A stretch of 61,458 bases of DNA from an uncultured Clostridia bacterium (GTDB lineage Bacteria > Bacillota > Clostridia > Christensenellales > CAG-314): contig CANQNJ010000004.1 in NCBI GenBank assembly GCA_947625185.1, forward strand, positions 1-61,458. Direction: 5' to 3'. Numbering within the stretch: the stretch's first letter is position 1; the number at the start of each line of letters is the position of its first letter. The notes below the pieces were generated by a model. That model saw nothing but the letters and a program-made list of their open reading frames with translations. It was not told where the DNA came from and ran no database searches. Both the position numbers and the translations under genes were made by a program. Shown here piece after piece: positions 25,895-33,824 of this stretch.

Positions 25895-26281
25895 ATGTCA
25901 ACATTCAAGGACTACGCCAAGCGCGCCAAGGAGCGAATGAAAAACGGTTTTTGGGAGCAAGCTCACAAAAACATTCGGACAGAACAGCAAGTGGCAGCGA
26001 CTCTCGGACTCAACGCTCACAAAGTGGACGAGGAGGGCAAGCGTATGTTGGAACGTCGTATATACGATTACGACGGCTTTTGCGAAGAGCAGGAGTTTTA
26101 TAACAAAGTGGTGGAGATAATCGAGAGCGACGAACTCGTATCCAATCCCATAATGCGCCTTGCGGACGCCGATTATATGTCGCGTCTCACCCCGTCGGAG
26201 AAGCAGAGCTATATTTCCAGACTTGCCGCCAAGTATCGCAACGCCGTCGAGCGGTACAACTCCCTTCGGAACAAAAGGTAA
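25895..26281 (+). CDS. Small soluble protein of unknown function
   Basis: 128 residues, strongly charged and predicted to be helical throughout: STFKDYAKRAKERMKNGFWE, later RRIYDYDGFCEEQEFYNKVV and LTPSEKQSYISRLAAKYR. No signal peptide or membrane segment. CGGAGG 9 nt ahead of the ATG at 25895 supports the start. I do not recognise a family. It stands alone between rpsU and recX. Confidence 0.65.
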   Translation: MSTFKDYAKRAKERMKNGFWEQAHKNIRTEQQVAATLGLNAHKVDEEGKRMLERRIYDYDGFCEEQEFYNKVVEIIESDELVSNPIMRLADADYMSRLTPSEKQSYISRLAAKYRNAVERYNSLRNKR

Positions 26282-26310
26282 TTGACTGTTTTAAGTTAAT
26301 ATGTTACAAT
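26282..26310 (+). promoter_or_regulatory. Promoter of recX
   Basis: TTGACT (26282-26287), 17-nt spacer, TACAAT (26305-26310). The leader runs about 138 nt to the ATG at 26455. I see no LexA-type site. Confidence 0.7.
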
Positions 26311-26454
26311 TATTTGTACGATAAAGCAGAGCGTGCGTCGCTTCGGCGAACGTTCTCGGTATGTCGTTTTAGTCGCGCGCCGATGAGTTTTACGGCGGTC
26401 GTTTTGTAAGCGACTCGGCGGCATACGCGGCAAATTCAATCGGGAGGGAGAACT

Positions 26455-27069
26455 ATGCCCACAATTACCGATCTGCAAATTCAGAAGAACAACAAGACGC
26501 GCGCCAACGTATACATCGACGGCGAGTTCTGTTGCGCCCTCGAAATGCTTACGGTGATGAAGTTGGGATTGAAGATAGGCGGAGAAATATCCGCCGCCAA
26601 GCTCCGTGAAGCCGCCTCGGACAGCGAGCGCTCGGTCGCTTTCGAGAAAGCCATCGGCTACCTTTCGCGCGGATACAAGACGGTGCATCAGACGCGCGAG
26701 TATCTTGCCAAACGCGGCTACGCTTCCGACACGGTGGAGTATGTGATAGCCAAGCTAAAAGATTACCGTTACCTCGACGACGAGGCATACGCGCGTATGT
26801 ATGTCGAGCAGAATATCGCGTCCAAGGGCGCACGGCGCATCCGACAGGAACTTATCTTCAAGGGGATATCTTATACGTTGGCGGAGCAATATTCCGTTCA
26901 GGATCCCGACACATCCGTCGATAACGCTCGCCGTCTTGCGAGTAAGTATATGAAGAACAAAACGCCCGATATCAAGGAACTTCAACGGCTTCAACGTTAT
27001 CTGCTGAGTCGCGGTTACGGTTTCGACGTCGTCAACACGGTGGTGCGCGGTTACGGTCTCGTAGAATAG
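26455..27069 (+). CDS. recX: Recombination regulator RecX
   Basis: Binds and restrains RecA filaments. 204 residues made of three-helix repeats: KAIGYLSRGYKTVHQTREYL, then KLKDYRYLDDEAYARMYVEQ and GARRIRQELIFKGIS, the RecX signature. An extra N-terminal beta-rich stretch (ADVYIDGEFCC-like, residues 1-45) is usual in Bacillota forms. GGGAGGGAG upstream supports the start. recA is not in the window. Confidence 0.92.
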   Translation: MPTITDLQIQKNNKTRANVYIDGEFCCALEMLTVMKLGLKIGGEISAAKLREAASDSERSVAFEKAIGYLSRGYKTVHQTREYLAKRGYASDTVEYVIAKLKDYRYLDDEAYARMYVEQNIASKGARRIRQELIFKGISYTLAEQYSVQDPDTSVDNARRLASKYMKNKTPDIKELQRLQRYLLSRGYGFDVVNTVVRGYGLVE

Positions 27070-27094
27070 CCGCTTCCGATATTCGTTTTCTCAC

Positions 27095-27127
27095 AGTCTT
27101 TTTATCTCGGATAGAAAGGCTTTTTTT
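27095..27127 (+). terminator. Terminator of recX
   Basis: AGTCTTT (27095-27101) pairs with AAAGGCT (27115-27121), with TATC/GATA-like inner pairs, then seven T. Confidence 0.8.
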
Positions 27128-27152
27128 GTTGCGTTGAGGTTACTGTGTACAA

Positions 27153-27416
27153 GTGAAGTTTGCCGCTGTGCGGCAAGTTGCGGCGGGACATTAGTTAAAA
27201 CAACTTGTTTCTTAACAATACTTATTTCACAATAGTTATATATGCCTATATGACCGTCCCCGTAACGGGGAAAGTCTTATGCAGAGACCAAACTGACAAC
27301 AGTGATAAAAGGCTCCCTTTCAAGTGGAAGGGGAGCTGTCTGCGTTAGCAGACTGAGGGGTTTGACATTCAAAAATAATTTTCGACCTCAACTTGCCGCT
27401 TTGCGGCAAACTTCAC
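27153..27416 (+). repeat. R2 repeat, copy 1, a MITE-like element with inverted ends
   Basis: It begins GTGAAGTTTGCCGC and ends GCGGCAAACTTCAC; the two ends (about 31 nt each) are imperfect inverted repeats. The interior has CATTAGTT, CTTATTTCACAATAGTTATA, and a stem CTCCC/GGGAG followed by CTGTCTGCGTTAGCAGACTG. I recall similar interior modules from Clostridia assemblies but cannot verify this here. Confidence 0.7.
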
Positions 27417-27426
27417 CGTACAACAA

Positions 27427-27467
27427 CCGTCCCCGTAAATTGCGCTTCGCTCAATTGACGGGGACGG
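27427..27467 (+). repeat. R2-associated hairpin CCGTCCCCGT...ACGGGGACGG
   Basis: Arms CCGTCCCCGT (27427-27436) and ACGGGGACGG (27458-27467) surround AATTG/CAATT inner pairs. The same hairpin stands at 54691-54727 beside another R2 copy. Confidence 0.7.
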
Positions 27468-27594
27468 GATTGCACAAATTCGCTTACGTCATTTTTCTGC
27501 AAAATACGTCCCCTTTCGCCCGAAAAAGTTTTGTCGAAAGGGGTTTGCGTTCTTCTTGCGGTGGTACAATGGCAGGTGACAAGGGGGTGCGAAT

Positions 27595-28356
27595 ATGGCA
27601 CGAAAAATCGTCGTAACGGGAGGCAAGGGCGGCGTCGGCAAGACGACGGTCTGCGCCAATCTCGGAATTGCGTTGGCGCGTATGTCGCATAGGGTTCTGT
27701 TGATGGATCTGGATATAGGATTGAACAACCTCGACGTTGTTATGCAGGTGGAGGACAAGGTGGTATTCGATCTTGTTGACGTGGTGGAGAATCGCTGCCG
27801 ACCGTCGCAGGCGTTTATACAGGACGCCTCGGAGCCGACGTTGTACGTTATGCCCAGCTGTCATCTTGCCAAGCGGCAGATATCCGTCGATCAGATCAAG
27901 AAGGTGGTGGGCAGATTGGAAGATAATTTCGAATATATACTAATTGATTGCCCCGCGGGGATAGACAGCGGTTTTCGCAGGGCGGTGGCGTGCGCCGACG
28001 AGGCAATCATCGTGGTCACGCCCCATCTCAGCAGCGTACGCGACGCGGACAAGACCGTGGCGGAGCTTGTGGGCAACACCGTTGTCAACGTCGTCGTCAA
28101 TCGGGTTCGCGGCGATCTGGTGGCAAGCGGCGAGATGTTGTCCGCATTCGAAGTGTTCAGCCTGTTGGGGCAGACGGCTCTCGGCGTACTCCCAGAGAAC
28201 GACGACGTCAACTGCAACGTCAGAAAGTGTTCGTCCGCGGCATTCGATATGCTTGCAAACAATCTCGTCACGGGCAAGTGCGAGATGTACGATTGCGTTA
28301 CCCCTTACAAGGGCATATTCGGCAAGCTTCGCCGCAAACTCAAACGCAACGCGTGA
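27595..28356 (+). CDS. minD: Septum site-determining ATPase MinD
   Basis: Membrane-cycling ATPase that positions the division site. 253 residues: deviant Walker A GGKGGVGKTT (9-18), switch I/II segments MDLDIGLNNLDVV and LIDCPAGIDSG, and a C-terminal amphipathic membrane helix KGIFGKLRRKLKRN. AAGGGGG precedes the ATG. It heads the min-spoIVF cluster, an order well known from Bacillus (minC-minD-spoIVFA-spoIVFB); minC itself is not in the window, and repeats occupy its expected place. Confidence 0.94.
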   Translation: MARKIVVTGGKGGVGKTTVCANLGIALARMSHRVLLMDLDIGLNNLDVVMQVEDKVVFDLVDVVENRCRPSQAFIQDASEPTLYVMPSCHLAKRQISVDQIKKVVGRLEDNFEYILIDCPAGIDSGFRRAVACADEAIIVVTPHLSSVRDADKTVAELVGNTVVNVVVNRVRGDLVASGEMLSAFEVFSLLGQTALGVLPENDDVNCNVRKCSSAAFDMLANNLVTGKCEMYDCVTPYKGIFGKLRRKLKRNA

Positions 28357-28363
28357 GGTGAAT

Positions 28364-28573
28364 GTGAAATCCAAGCAATTTGACCGAGCAGAGGCGATGG
28401 TATACGCCGACAAATTCAATATGCGCAAGGGCGAGTTCTTCGAGGAACTGTGTCGTCTTGTCGGAGAATATATGGACTACGACGGATTGACGGTGGACCT
28501 TACGCGCGGTCCCAACGCAAATCTGATAATTACCGTCTCCGTAAAAAAAGTCAGACCATCCTTCCGCACATAG
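28364..28573 (+). CDS. MinE-like topological specificity factor
   Basis: A GTG start with GAGG just upstream gives 69 residues, a few nt after minD. Residues about 20-60 (EELCRLVGEYMDYDGLTVDL, then NLIITVSVKK) follow the pattern of the MinE C-terminal dimer domain: a helix, then two beta strands. The position after minD agrees. The N-terminal anti-MinCD part is short and unlike textbook MinE. So I call it MinE-like on pattern and context, not on strong identity. Another GTG at 28358 is possible. Confidence 0.6.
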   Translation: MKSKQFDRAEAMVYADKFNMRKGEFFEELCRLVGEYMDYDGLTVDLTRGPNANLIITVSVKKVRPSFRT

Positions 28574-28626
28574 GAATAATGGCGGCTTCGGCAACGTATT
28601 GTATTGTGAGTAACGGAGGTGTAATT

Positions 28627-29241
28627 ATGGATTTCGACGGTGTAAACAGTATCGTATGCGATGCGGAAGAAACGGATTGGTTGGACGTGTCCTATTCGGA
28701 ACGCAACTATGTGGACGACCAACCCAAACAAAAAAACAAACCCCATATCAAATTTAAGCTGTCCAAACCGCTCAAAATAGCGGCGATCGCGCTGCTGTGC
28801 GCGGCATTGCTTGCGGCGTTGCTGTTTGTTGACGGGCAGTTTGCCAAGGACGTATTCGAGACGGCTAAGGCGGCGTTCTCTTCCACGGTGTTTACCGATC
28901 GAGAGCCGGACGCAACCGCTCCGTCGGTGGCTATCCCTCGCAAATACGATCTTGTCGACGTCGCGGACGGCGTTGCAACTTTCAACGGCGGCAAAGCGGC
29001 ATTGTCGTTCACAGCCGGCAAAGTAGTTGCGACGGGCGACAATTCGGTAACTGTGGAGATGGACGACAATACCGACATTGTGTACAACAATCTTACCGAT
29101 ATCTTTGTCAAGACGGGCGACGTAGTAAGCGTCAATTCGCTTCTTGCCAGATATGACGGCAGTTTCACCGTTACGGTAATGGTAAACGATACTGCGGTAG
29201 ACGTTGTCGGCAGCGAGACGCAACTAACGTGGAACGTCTGA
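28627..29241 (+). CDS. SpoIVFA-like membrane protein with degenerate LytM domain
   Basis: 204 residues. A soluble acidic N-terminal tail (1-40) is followed by one transmembrane helix (IAAIALLCAALLAALLFV, about 51-68) and an extracytoplasmic domain that follows the LytM/M23 fold (GKVVATGDNSVTVEMDDN, then NNLTDIFVKTGDVVSVNSLL) but lacks the metal ligands. It is directly followed by the SpoIVFB-like protease, so I infer the SpoIVFA partner that holds and inhibits the protease. GGAGG upstream supports the start. The overlap with the next gene is 13 nt. Confidence 0.7.
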   Translation: MDFDGVNSIVCDAEETDWLDVSYSERNYVDDQPKQKNKPHIKFKLSKPLKIAAIALLCAALLAALLFVDGQFAKDVFETAKAAFSSTVFTDREPDATAPSVAIPRKYDLVDVADGVATFNGGKAALSFTAGKVVATGDNSVTVEMDDNTDIVYNNLTDIFVKTGDVVSVNSLLARYDGSFTVTVMVNDTAVDVVGSETQLTWNV

Positions 29242-30074
29242 ATATAAGAATACAACCGAGTTTCTGGTTATTCATCGTGGCGGCGATAGTGTTCCGACAG
29301 GGATACTTCGCCGCCATGTATTCTGTTGCGGTATTGTTGCACGAGATATCTCATTACATAGCGGCGAGCAAGCTGTTCTACCGTTGCAAGGAGATACGAT
29401 TGGATATTTTCGGCGCGGTGCTGTACGGCGAATTTCAGGACGTCGAGGGACGGGACAGGATAGTTATTGCGTTGGCGGGACCGCTTGCCAACCTCGCGCT
29501 GTGTCTGGCGTGTCTCGCGCTGTGGTGGATAGTGCCGGACAGCTACTATTACACGGAGGTATTCTTTACCGCCAACCTCACTATGGCGTGCGTCAATCTG
29601 CTCCCGTGCTATCCGTTGGACGGCGGACGCGTACTGACGGGGTTACTCGAAAAACATTTGGGAAGCAAAGCGCTTGCCGTTACCAAGCGATGCACGGTGA
29701 TCGCGTCTTTGGCGGCGTTTGCGCTGTTTGTCTTTTCGCTGTTTACCGAAACAAAACTTTTTGCATTGGGACTGTTTGCCGTAGGACTTTTTTCCGGTTC
29801 GTTTATCAAGGGCAGAGACGCATACGAGCGTACCGTGATCACGAGCAGAGAACACTTTTACCGCAAGGGTATGGAAAAGAAAACGTTGGTATTTTACGAA
29901 CAAAACACGCTGTCGGACGTTGCAAAGCGTATGCGGGGCAATTATCTTTACTGTCTCGAAGTCGTCGATATCGATATGCGCGTCGTCGCCCGCTTCGGTA
30001 TAGCCGAGTTGGAGCGTCTTGTGGTCACGGAGCCGTTGAACTCCCGATTGCGCGATATTGTCAATTCAAGGTGA
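29229..30074 (+). CDS. Site-2 metalloprotease of the SpoIVFB type (M50)
   Basis: Intramembrane zinc protease; in Bacillus sporulation it releases mature sigma-K. 281 residues: HEISH (38-42) is the zinc motif, and NLLPCYPLDGGR with D131 supplies the third ligand. Several membrane segments occupy the first 200 residues, and the C-terminal part looks like a CBS-type domain, as in SpoIVFB. It starts with GTG inside the SpoIVFA-like gene. The pair implies that the lineage sporulates or descends from sporeformers. The 3' end overlaps the convergent gene at 30061 by 14 nt. Confidence 0.85.
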   Translation: MERLNIRIQPSFWLFIVAAIVFRQGYFAAMYSVAVLLHEISHYIAASKLFYRCKEIRLDIFGAVLYGEFQDVEGRDRIVIALAGPLANLALCLACLALWWIVPDSYYYTEVFFTANLTMACVNLLPCYPLDGGRVLTGLLEKHLGSKALAVTKRCTVIASLAAFALFVFSLFTETKLFALGLFAVGLFSGSFIKGRDAYERTVITSREHFYRKGMEKKTLVFYEQNTLSDVAKRMRGNYLYCLEVVDIDMRVVARFGIAELERLVVTEPLNSRLRDIVNSR

Positions 30075-30846
30075 CGGACGTCGGTTGAACGTTGTACCGT
30101 CGGTTGACGAGAGAATATATAGCGAGGATAAGACAAATCGTCGCCCAGGACAGCGTGTACCATTTGATATACGATACCACGCTCAGTGCCGCGGTAAACA
30201 GCGACGAGGCGAAATACCACCCGAACCTTTTTCTGTTAAAGGCGACTTTGGGTGCAAAACGCGTCTCGGAAGGCGTTTTTCTGCTCGGCAGTTGAGGCAT
30301 TTTGTCGCTTTGCAGCAGCAATTCCGTCAGGTTGGCGTCGTCCACGAGGTCTGTCTCGATATATGCGCTTGCCTGTTTCAGCAACGATTGCTCCGCTCTG
30401 TGGGCAAAGAGGTACAATTTGCAACAGTGCGCCCGTCGGGCGGCGACAACGCAGCGCGCCAACTCCTCTTTGTTGACGGCGTCCGCGGCATAGCGCAGGG
30501 CGACGTAGCATTTCTTTCCGTTCTTTTCCGCGACGAGGTCGTCTGTTCCTGCGGATATAACATCGAATCGGTAATAGCGCATCATATCCGAGATGAGCGC
30601 AATATTGTTGTCGCCGTATCTTAGATATTCGCCGAGCGCGGCTGCTTTTTTCGATTGAGCGTTTTTGCGGCTTTTGCGCTTGTCCGACGCGTTTTGCGCG
30701 CGGTAAATAAGATACCCCGCGGCGATAGCGGCAATCGCCGCCAAGCAAAAGGACGTTATGCCGTCTTTGGTGCAGTATACTATCCACAGAAACGTCAGCA
30801 TAAACACGGCGACAGCGCTTAATACCGTATTCAATATCTTAGCCAT
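30061..30846 (-). CDS. Membrane protein with a possible restriction-endonuclease-like core
   Basis: 261 residues. Two transmembrane helices near the N terminus (about 3-25 and 31-47), a cytoplasmic middle, and two more near the C terminus (about 212-250). The middle reads GTDDLVAEKNGKKCYVALRY, then a helix with CVVAARRAHCC, which recalls the Mrr/RecB-type nuclease fold with its catalytic residues changed. That is a pattern impression only. The start MAKILNTVL is chosen because upstream sequence is AT-rich promoter. Function unknown. Confidence 0.6.
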   Translation of the reverse strand: MAKILNTVLSAVAVFMLTFLWIVYCTKDGITSFCLAAIAAIAAGYLIYRAQNASDKRKSRKNAQSKKAAALGEYLRYGDNNIALISDMMRYYRFDVISAGTDDLVAEKNGKKCYVALRYAADAVNKEELARCVVAARRAHCCKLYLFAHRAEQSLLKQASAYIETDLVDDANLTELLLQSDKMPQLPSRKTPSETRFAPKVAFNRKRFGWYFASSLFTAALSVVSYIKWYTLSWATICLILAIYSLVNRRYNVQPTSVTLN

Positions 30847-30878
30847 AACCCTATTGTTGACAAATTTGCTCTTTTTTA

Positions 30879-30907
30879 TTGTAAAGTTTGCAAAAATATT
30901 GTAGAAT
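30879..30907 (+). promoter_or_regulatory. Promoter of nadD-yqeK, probably leaderless
   Basis: TTGTAA (30879-30884), 17-nt spacer, TAGAAT (30902-30907). The ATG at 30914 begins 7 nt after the -10 box and no Shine-Dalgarno sequence is visible. Confidence 0.6.
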
Positions 30908-30913
30908 AATAGT

Positions 30914-32047
30914 ATGAAAATAGGCATTTTCGGAGGGACGTTCAACCCGCCGCACAATACCCACGTCGCGATGGCTTCGGCGGCGATGGAGCAACTGCGC
31001 TTGGACAAACTCTTTGTATTGCCCTGCGGCGATCCCCCTCACAAGCATTGCGATGTGGACGCGGATATAAGGCTGACCCTTTGTCGCCTTGCGTTCGGGG
31101 ATATTGCCGAAGTGGACGATTACGAGGTGGTCAAGCGGGGCAAGAGCTACACCGTGGAGACGCTGCGTCATTATCGGGAGCTGTATCCCGACGCGCAGCT
31201 GTATCTTATTATCGGAGGAGACAGCCTGCTTGGCTTTCACAAGTGGTACCTTCCGGAAGAGATAGCGCGTCTTGCTTCGCTTACGGTTGTTTGCCGCAAA
31301 CGGCGGATGCCCGCCTCTGTTGCGCGCAGAATTGAACAACGCTTCGGCGCCGAGGTGAATTTTTTGCGGATGGAACCCACTTCGCTCAGCTCGACGGAAC
31401 TGCGATTGAGGTACGAGTTCGGTATGGATAACGGAGAATTCGTGCCGCAAGCAGTGGACGAGTACGTTCGGGACAGGCAGCTTTACTGCAAATACCGCGC
31501 GATGACGGACAAATTGAGGCAATATCTCACGCCTCAACGGTTCGAGCACACCTTTTACGTCGTCAAGCGGGGACAGGAACTTGCCGCGGAAGAAGAGAAG
31601 GACAAGGCGTTCGTCGCCTGCTTGCTTCACGATTGCGCCAAGTATATACCCAAGCGGAGATATTCCGAATACGGTTACGTTCAACCCGATGATATGCCCG
31701 ATTCCGTCGTACATTCCTTTCTCGGCGCCAAGGTGGCGGAGCGCGACTTCGGCATTACCGACGACGAGATCCTCGACGCCATCGCCTATCACACAACGGG
31801 GCGACCGGCAATGACCCGTCTGGATAAGATAGTGTATGTGGCGGACAAGACGGAGGACAGCCGCCCTTACCCTCTTTCTCATCTCAAACGCGGCGATCTC
31901 GACCGACAGTTCGTCGCTTGTCTTAAAGAAGCCTATGCGGTGTGTCTGGAACGGCATTGCGACAGCGTGTGTCCGCTGTCCGAACAAACGATAAATTACT
32001 ATTGCGATCAAAAAACTGACAAATCTGACAAACGGAGAAAACTATGA
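30914..32047 (+). CDS. nadD: Fused nicotinate-nucleotide adenylyltransferase (NadD) and YqeK HD hydrolase
   Basis: 377 residues in two enzymes. Residues 1-190 are NadD, which makes deamido-NAD from NaMN and ATP: GIFGGTFNPPHNTH and the C-terminal pattern PTSLSSTELRLRY. Residues about 195-370 are a YqeK-type HD-domain phosphohydrolase, a family shown to split diadenosine tetraphosphate, with RFEHTFYVV, LLHDCAKY and AIAYHTTGRPAMT. In most Bacillota these are separate adjacent genes, nadD-yqeK-rsfS; here the first two are one frame. rsfS overlaps the stop by 4 nt, preserving the order. Confidence 0.92.
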   Translation: MKIGIFGGTFNPPHNTHVAMASAAMEQLRLDKLFVLPCGDPPHKHCDVDADIRLTLCRLAFGDIAEVDDYEVVKRGKSYTVETLRHYRELYPDAQLYLIIGGDSLLGFHKWYLPEEIARLASLTVVCRKRRMPASVARRIEQRFGAEVNFLRMEPTSLSSTELRLRYEFGMDNGEFVPQAVDEYVRDRQLYCKYRAMTDKLRQYLTPQRFEHTFYVVKRGQELAAEEEKDKAFVACLLHDCAKYIPKRRYSEYGYVQPDDMPDSVVHSFLGAKVAERDFGITDDEILDAIAYHTTGRPAMTRLDKIVYVADKTEDSRPYPLSHLKRGDLDRQFVACLKEAYAVCLERHCDSVCPLSEQTINYYCDQKTDKSDKRRKL

Positions 32048-32415
32048 CAAATTCTACAAACGTATCGGAAATCAACCCGACGGTCAACCAAATCTGCAAG
32101 GCGCTTGCGGAAAAACAAGCAACGGATATCAGGATATTGGAGATAAGCAATATCAGCAATATCGCAGACTACTTTGTTATATGTTCGGGACGCAGCATCC
32201 CGCAGGTCAAGGCGATATTCGAACATCTCGAAGAACAGATGGAGAAGCAGGGCAAGTTTGCCGCGCGCAAGGAAGGCTATTCCGAGGGCAGGTGGATAGC
32301 CGTAGATTACGGCGAGATCATCGTTCACATCTTCCACAAGGATACCCGCGAGATATACGGTCTGGACAATCTGTGGAATAACGGCAGCAACGTCATCGCT
32401 TACGATCCGGAGTGA
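32044..32415 (+). CDS. rsfS: Ribosome silencing factor RsfS
   Basis: Binds ribosomal protein L14 and keeps the subunits apart when nutrients are short. 123 residues with the family pattern KALAEKQATDIRILEISNIS, ADYFVICSGRSIPQVKAI and WIAVDYGEIIVHIFHKDTR. It overlaps nadD-yqeK by ATGA, which is the expected context for this gene in Bacillota. Confidence 0.94.
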   Translation: MTNSTNVSEINPTVNQICKALAEKQATDIRILEISNISNIADYFVICSGRSIPQVKAIFEHLEEQMEKQGKFAARKEGYSEGRWIAVDYGEIIVHIFHKDTREIYGLDNLWNNGSNVIAYDPE

Positions 32416-32459
32416 TGTGCCGCGCCTGACGAAACCAATAGACTATAAGGAGAGAAAAT

Positions 32460-32705
32460 ATGAATTACAAAACTCAGGGCGTATGTTCGCGCGAAATACA
32501 ATTTGACGTGGAGGACGGCAAAGTAACCAACGTTCACTACGTCGGCGGTTGCAACGGCAATACTCAGGGCGTTGCGGCGCTTGTCGAGGGTATGGAAATA
32601 CACGAGGCGATCCGCCGTCTCAAAGGTATCAAATGCGGCTTCAAGGGGACTTCTTGCCCCGATCAGCTTGCCATTGCATTGGAGAGTTATCTCGCTTCCC
32701 ACTGA
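32460..32705 (+). CDS. TSCPD-domain protein (TIGR03905 type)
   Basis: 81 residues that consist of a single TSCPD domain: VCSREIQFDVEDGKVTNVHY, GGCNGNTQGVAALVEGM and FKGTSCPDQLAIAL. This domain also occurs at the C terminus of some ribonucleotide reductases; the free-standing form is common in Clostridia and has no settled role. The conserved cysteines suggest metal or redox chemistry. GGAG upstream supports the start, and it may be read with rsfS, 44 nt away. Confidence 0.85.
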   Translation: MNYKTQGVCSREIQFDVEDGKVTNVHYVGGCNGNTQGVAALVEGMEIHEAIRRLKGIKCGFKGTSCPDQLAIALESYLASH

Positions 32706-32737
32706 TCTCGCGGCAGCACGGCGTCCGTCGCCGCACA

Positions 32738-32766
32738 AAAAAAAAGCGCGTTTTTTACGCGTTTTC
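32738..32766 (+). terminator. Probable terminator after the TSCPD gene
   Basis: An A-run and CGCG pair with CGCG and a T-run around a TTTTTTA loop; the arrangement could work on both strands. Confidence 0.5.
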
Positions 32767-32778
32767 AGTCAAAAAATA

Positions 32779-32976
32779 ATGTACACAGAATATGCTAATC
32801 TGTGTACATTTCTGCTATTATTATAAGTCGATTTCCTCGATATGTCAACAAATAGATAGAAATTTTTTGCAATAATTTTGTTTTACTTGTCTCGTAATTG
32901 TCTCGCACGGCGGTTGCGAGGCTTTTTTTATGTCGAAACGGCGAGAAATAAGTCCATAGATTAGCATATTCTATGT
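32779..32976. repeat. Small element bounded by inverted repeats
   Basis: AGAATATGCTAATCT (32787-32801) is the exact reverse complement of AGATTAGCATATTCT (32958-32972). The left end also folds on its own: ATGTACACAGA (32779-32789) with TCTGTGTACAT (32799-32809). Inside is a terminator-like hairpin, CTCGCA/TGCGAG (32902-32920), followed by T7. No coding frame is apparent. Confidence 0.55.
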
Positions 32977-33063
32977 AATTTTGTCGCAAAAGCGGCTCAA
33001 CAAGACATTTCCGCCGATCATCCCAGCGGCATGTATAAAACTATTTATAAGGAGAAGCACAAA

Positions 33064-33504
33064 ATGTTGAAAATCAAAAGTAAAAAGGGCTTTACGCTTG
33101 CCGAGTTGCTGATCGTCGTTGCGATCATCGCAGTACTTGTTGCAATCGCAGTACCCGTATTCGTCAGCGCTCTTGACAACGCCAAGGAGGGCGTTTTCAA
33201 TGCGAATGTCCGCTCCCTCAAAGGTCTTGCCGTTACGGAGATTCTCACGCACCAAAACAAGCAAGAGACGATTTTGGGCGAAGGTCAAGATTGCTGGGTT
33301 GCAAAAGGATATTGGGATAGCGATGGTACATTGCACCTTACAAGTATAAGTGCCGGTACCAAAAGCACAGACGAGTCGAATGTTACTACGTTTGAAGCCT
33401 ATAAAAAGTTTAAGAAATTCGGCACGGGTACGGAAGTAATTACTTTGATAGTTACAAAAGCGGACGTTAGTACTGTTAAGTACACAGATCCTACGGCAGA
33501 ATAG
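33064..33504 (+). CDS. Type IV pilin-like (pseudopilin) protein
   Basis: 146 residues. The prepilin-peptidase motif KKGFTLAELLIVVAIIAVLV (residues 7-26) has the cleavage site between G and F, the +5 glutamate and a hydrophobic helix. The rest is a small, Thr/Lys-rich globular part (HLTSISAGTKSTDESNVTTF). The ATG at 33064 lies 9 nt after AAGGAG; an upstream in-frame ATG at 33031 lacks one. No other pilus or competence gene lies nearby, so it stands alone among repeats; assembly would need machinery from elsewhere. Confidence 0.85.
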   Translation: MLKIKSKKGFTLAELLIVVAIIAVLVAIAVPVFVSALDNAKEGVFNANVRSLKGLAVTEILTHQNKQETILGEGQDCWVAKGYWDSDGTLHLTSISAGTKSTDESNVTTFEAYKKFKKFGTGTEVITLIVTKADVSTVKYTDPTAE

Positions 33505-33749
33505 GCTTATTTCCAACTAAATTTCAACTTGGAAAAATTATTTTAAGTTTAGGTTTGCAGACATAATTTTTCTTTGACGGATACCTTTCCTGCGCTGGTG
33601 AGATACGCTTTGAAGCGTTGTCCGAGCGGTGACAACCGCAAGTATTGAGTTGCAGGGGGACCGTCATCAATATCAATTGCTCCGCGGCATAGCAAGGGTG
33701 TGTCGCGAGAAGCATATTCGTACTTATAGGGATGTACGGTACGGAACCT

Positions 33750-33784
33750 GCGGGGCGCTCGTTTGAGTGCCCCGCTTATTTTTC
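33750..33784 (+). terminator. Strong hairpin terminator
   Basis: GCGGGGC-g-CTC (33750-33760) pairs with GAG-t-GCCCCGC (33765-33775), followed by a T-rich tail. The preceding 33505-33749 has no convincing gene; it may be a non-coding transcript that ends here. Confidence 0.7.
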
Positions 33785-33824
33785 GCTCGGGTGTTCGGTG
33801 CAAAAAGGAAGTCGCTCGTGCGGT

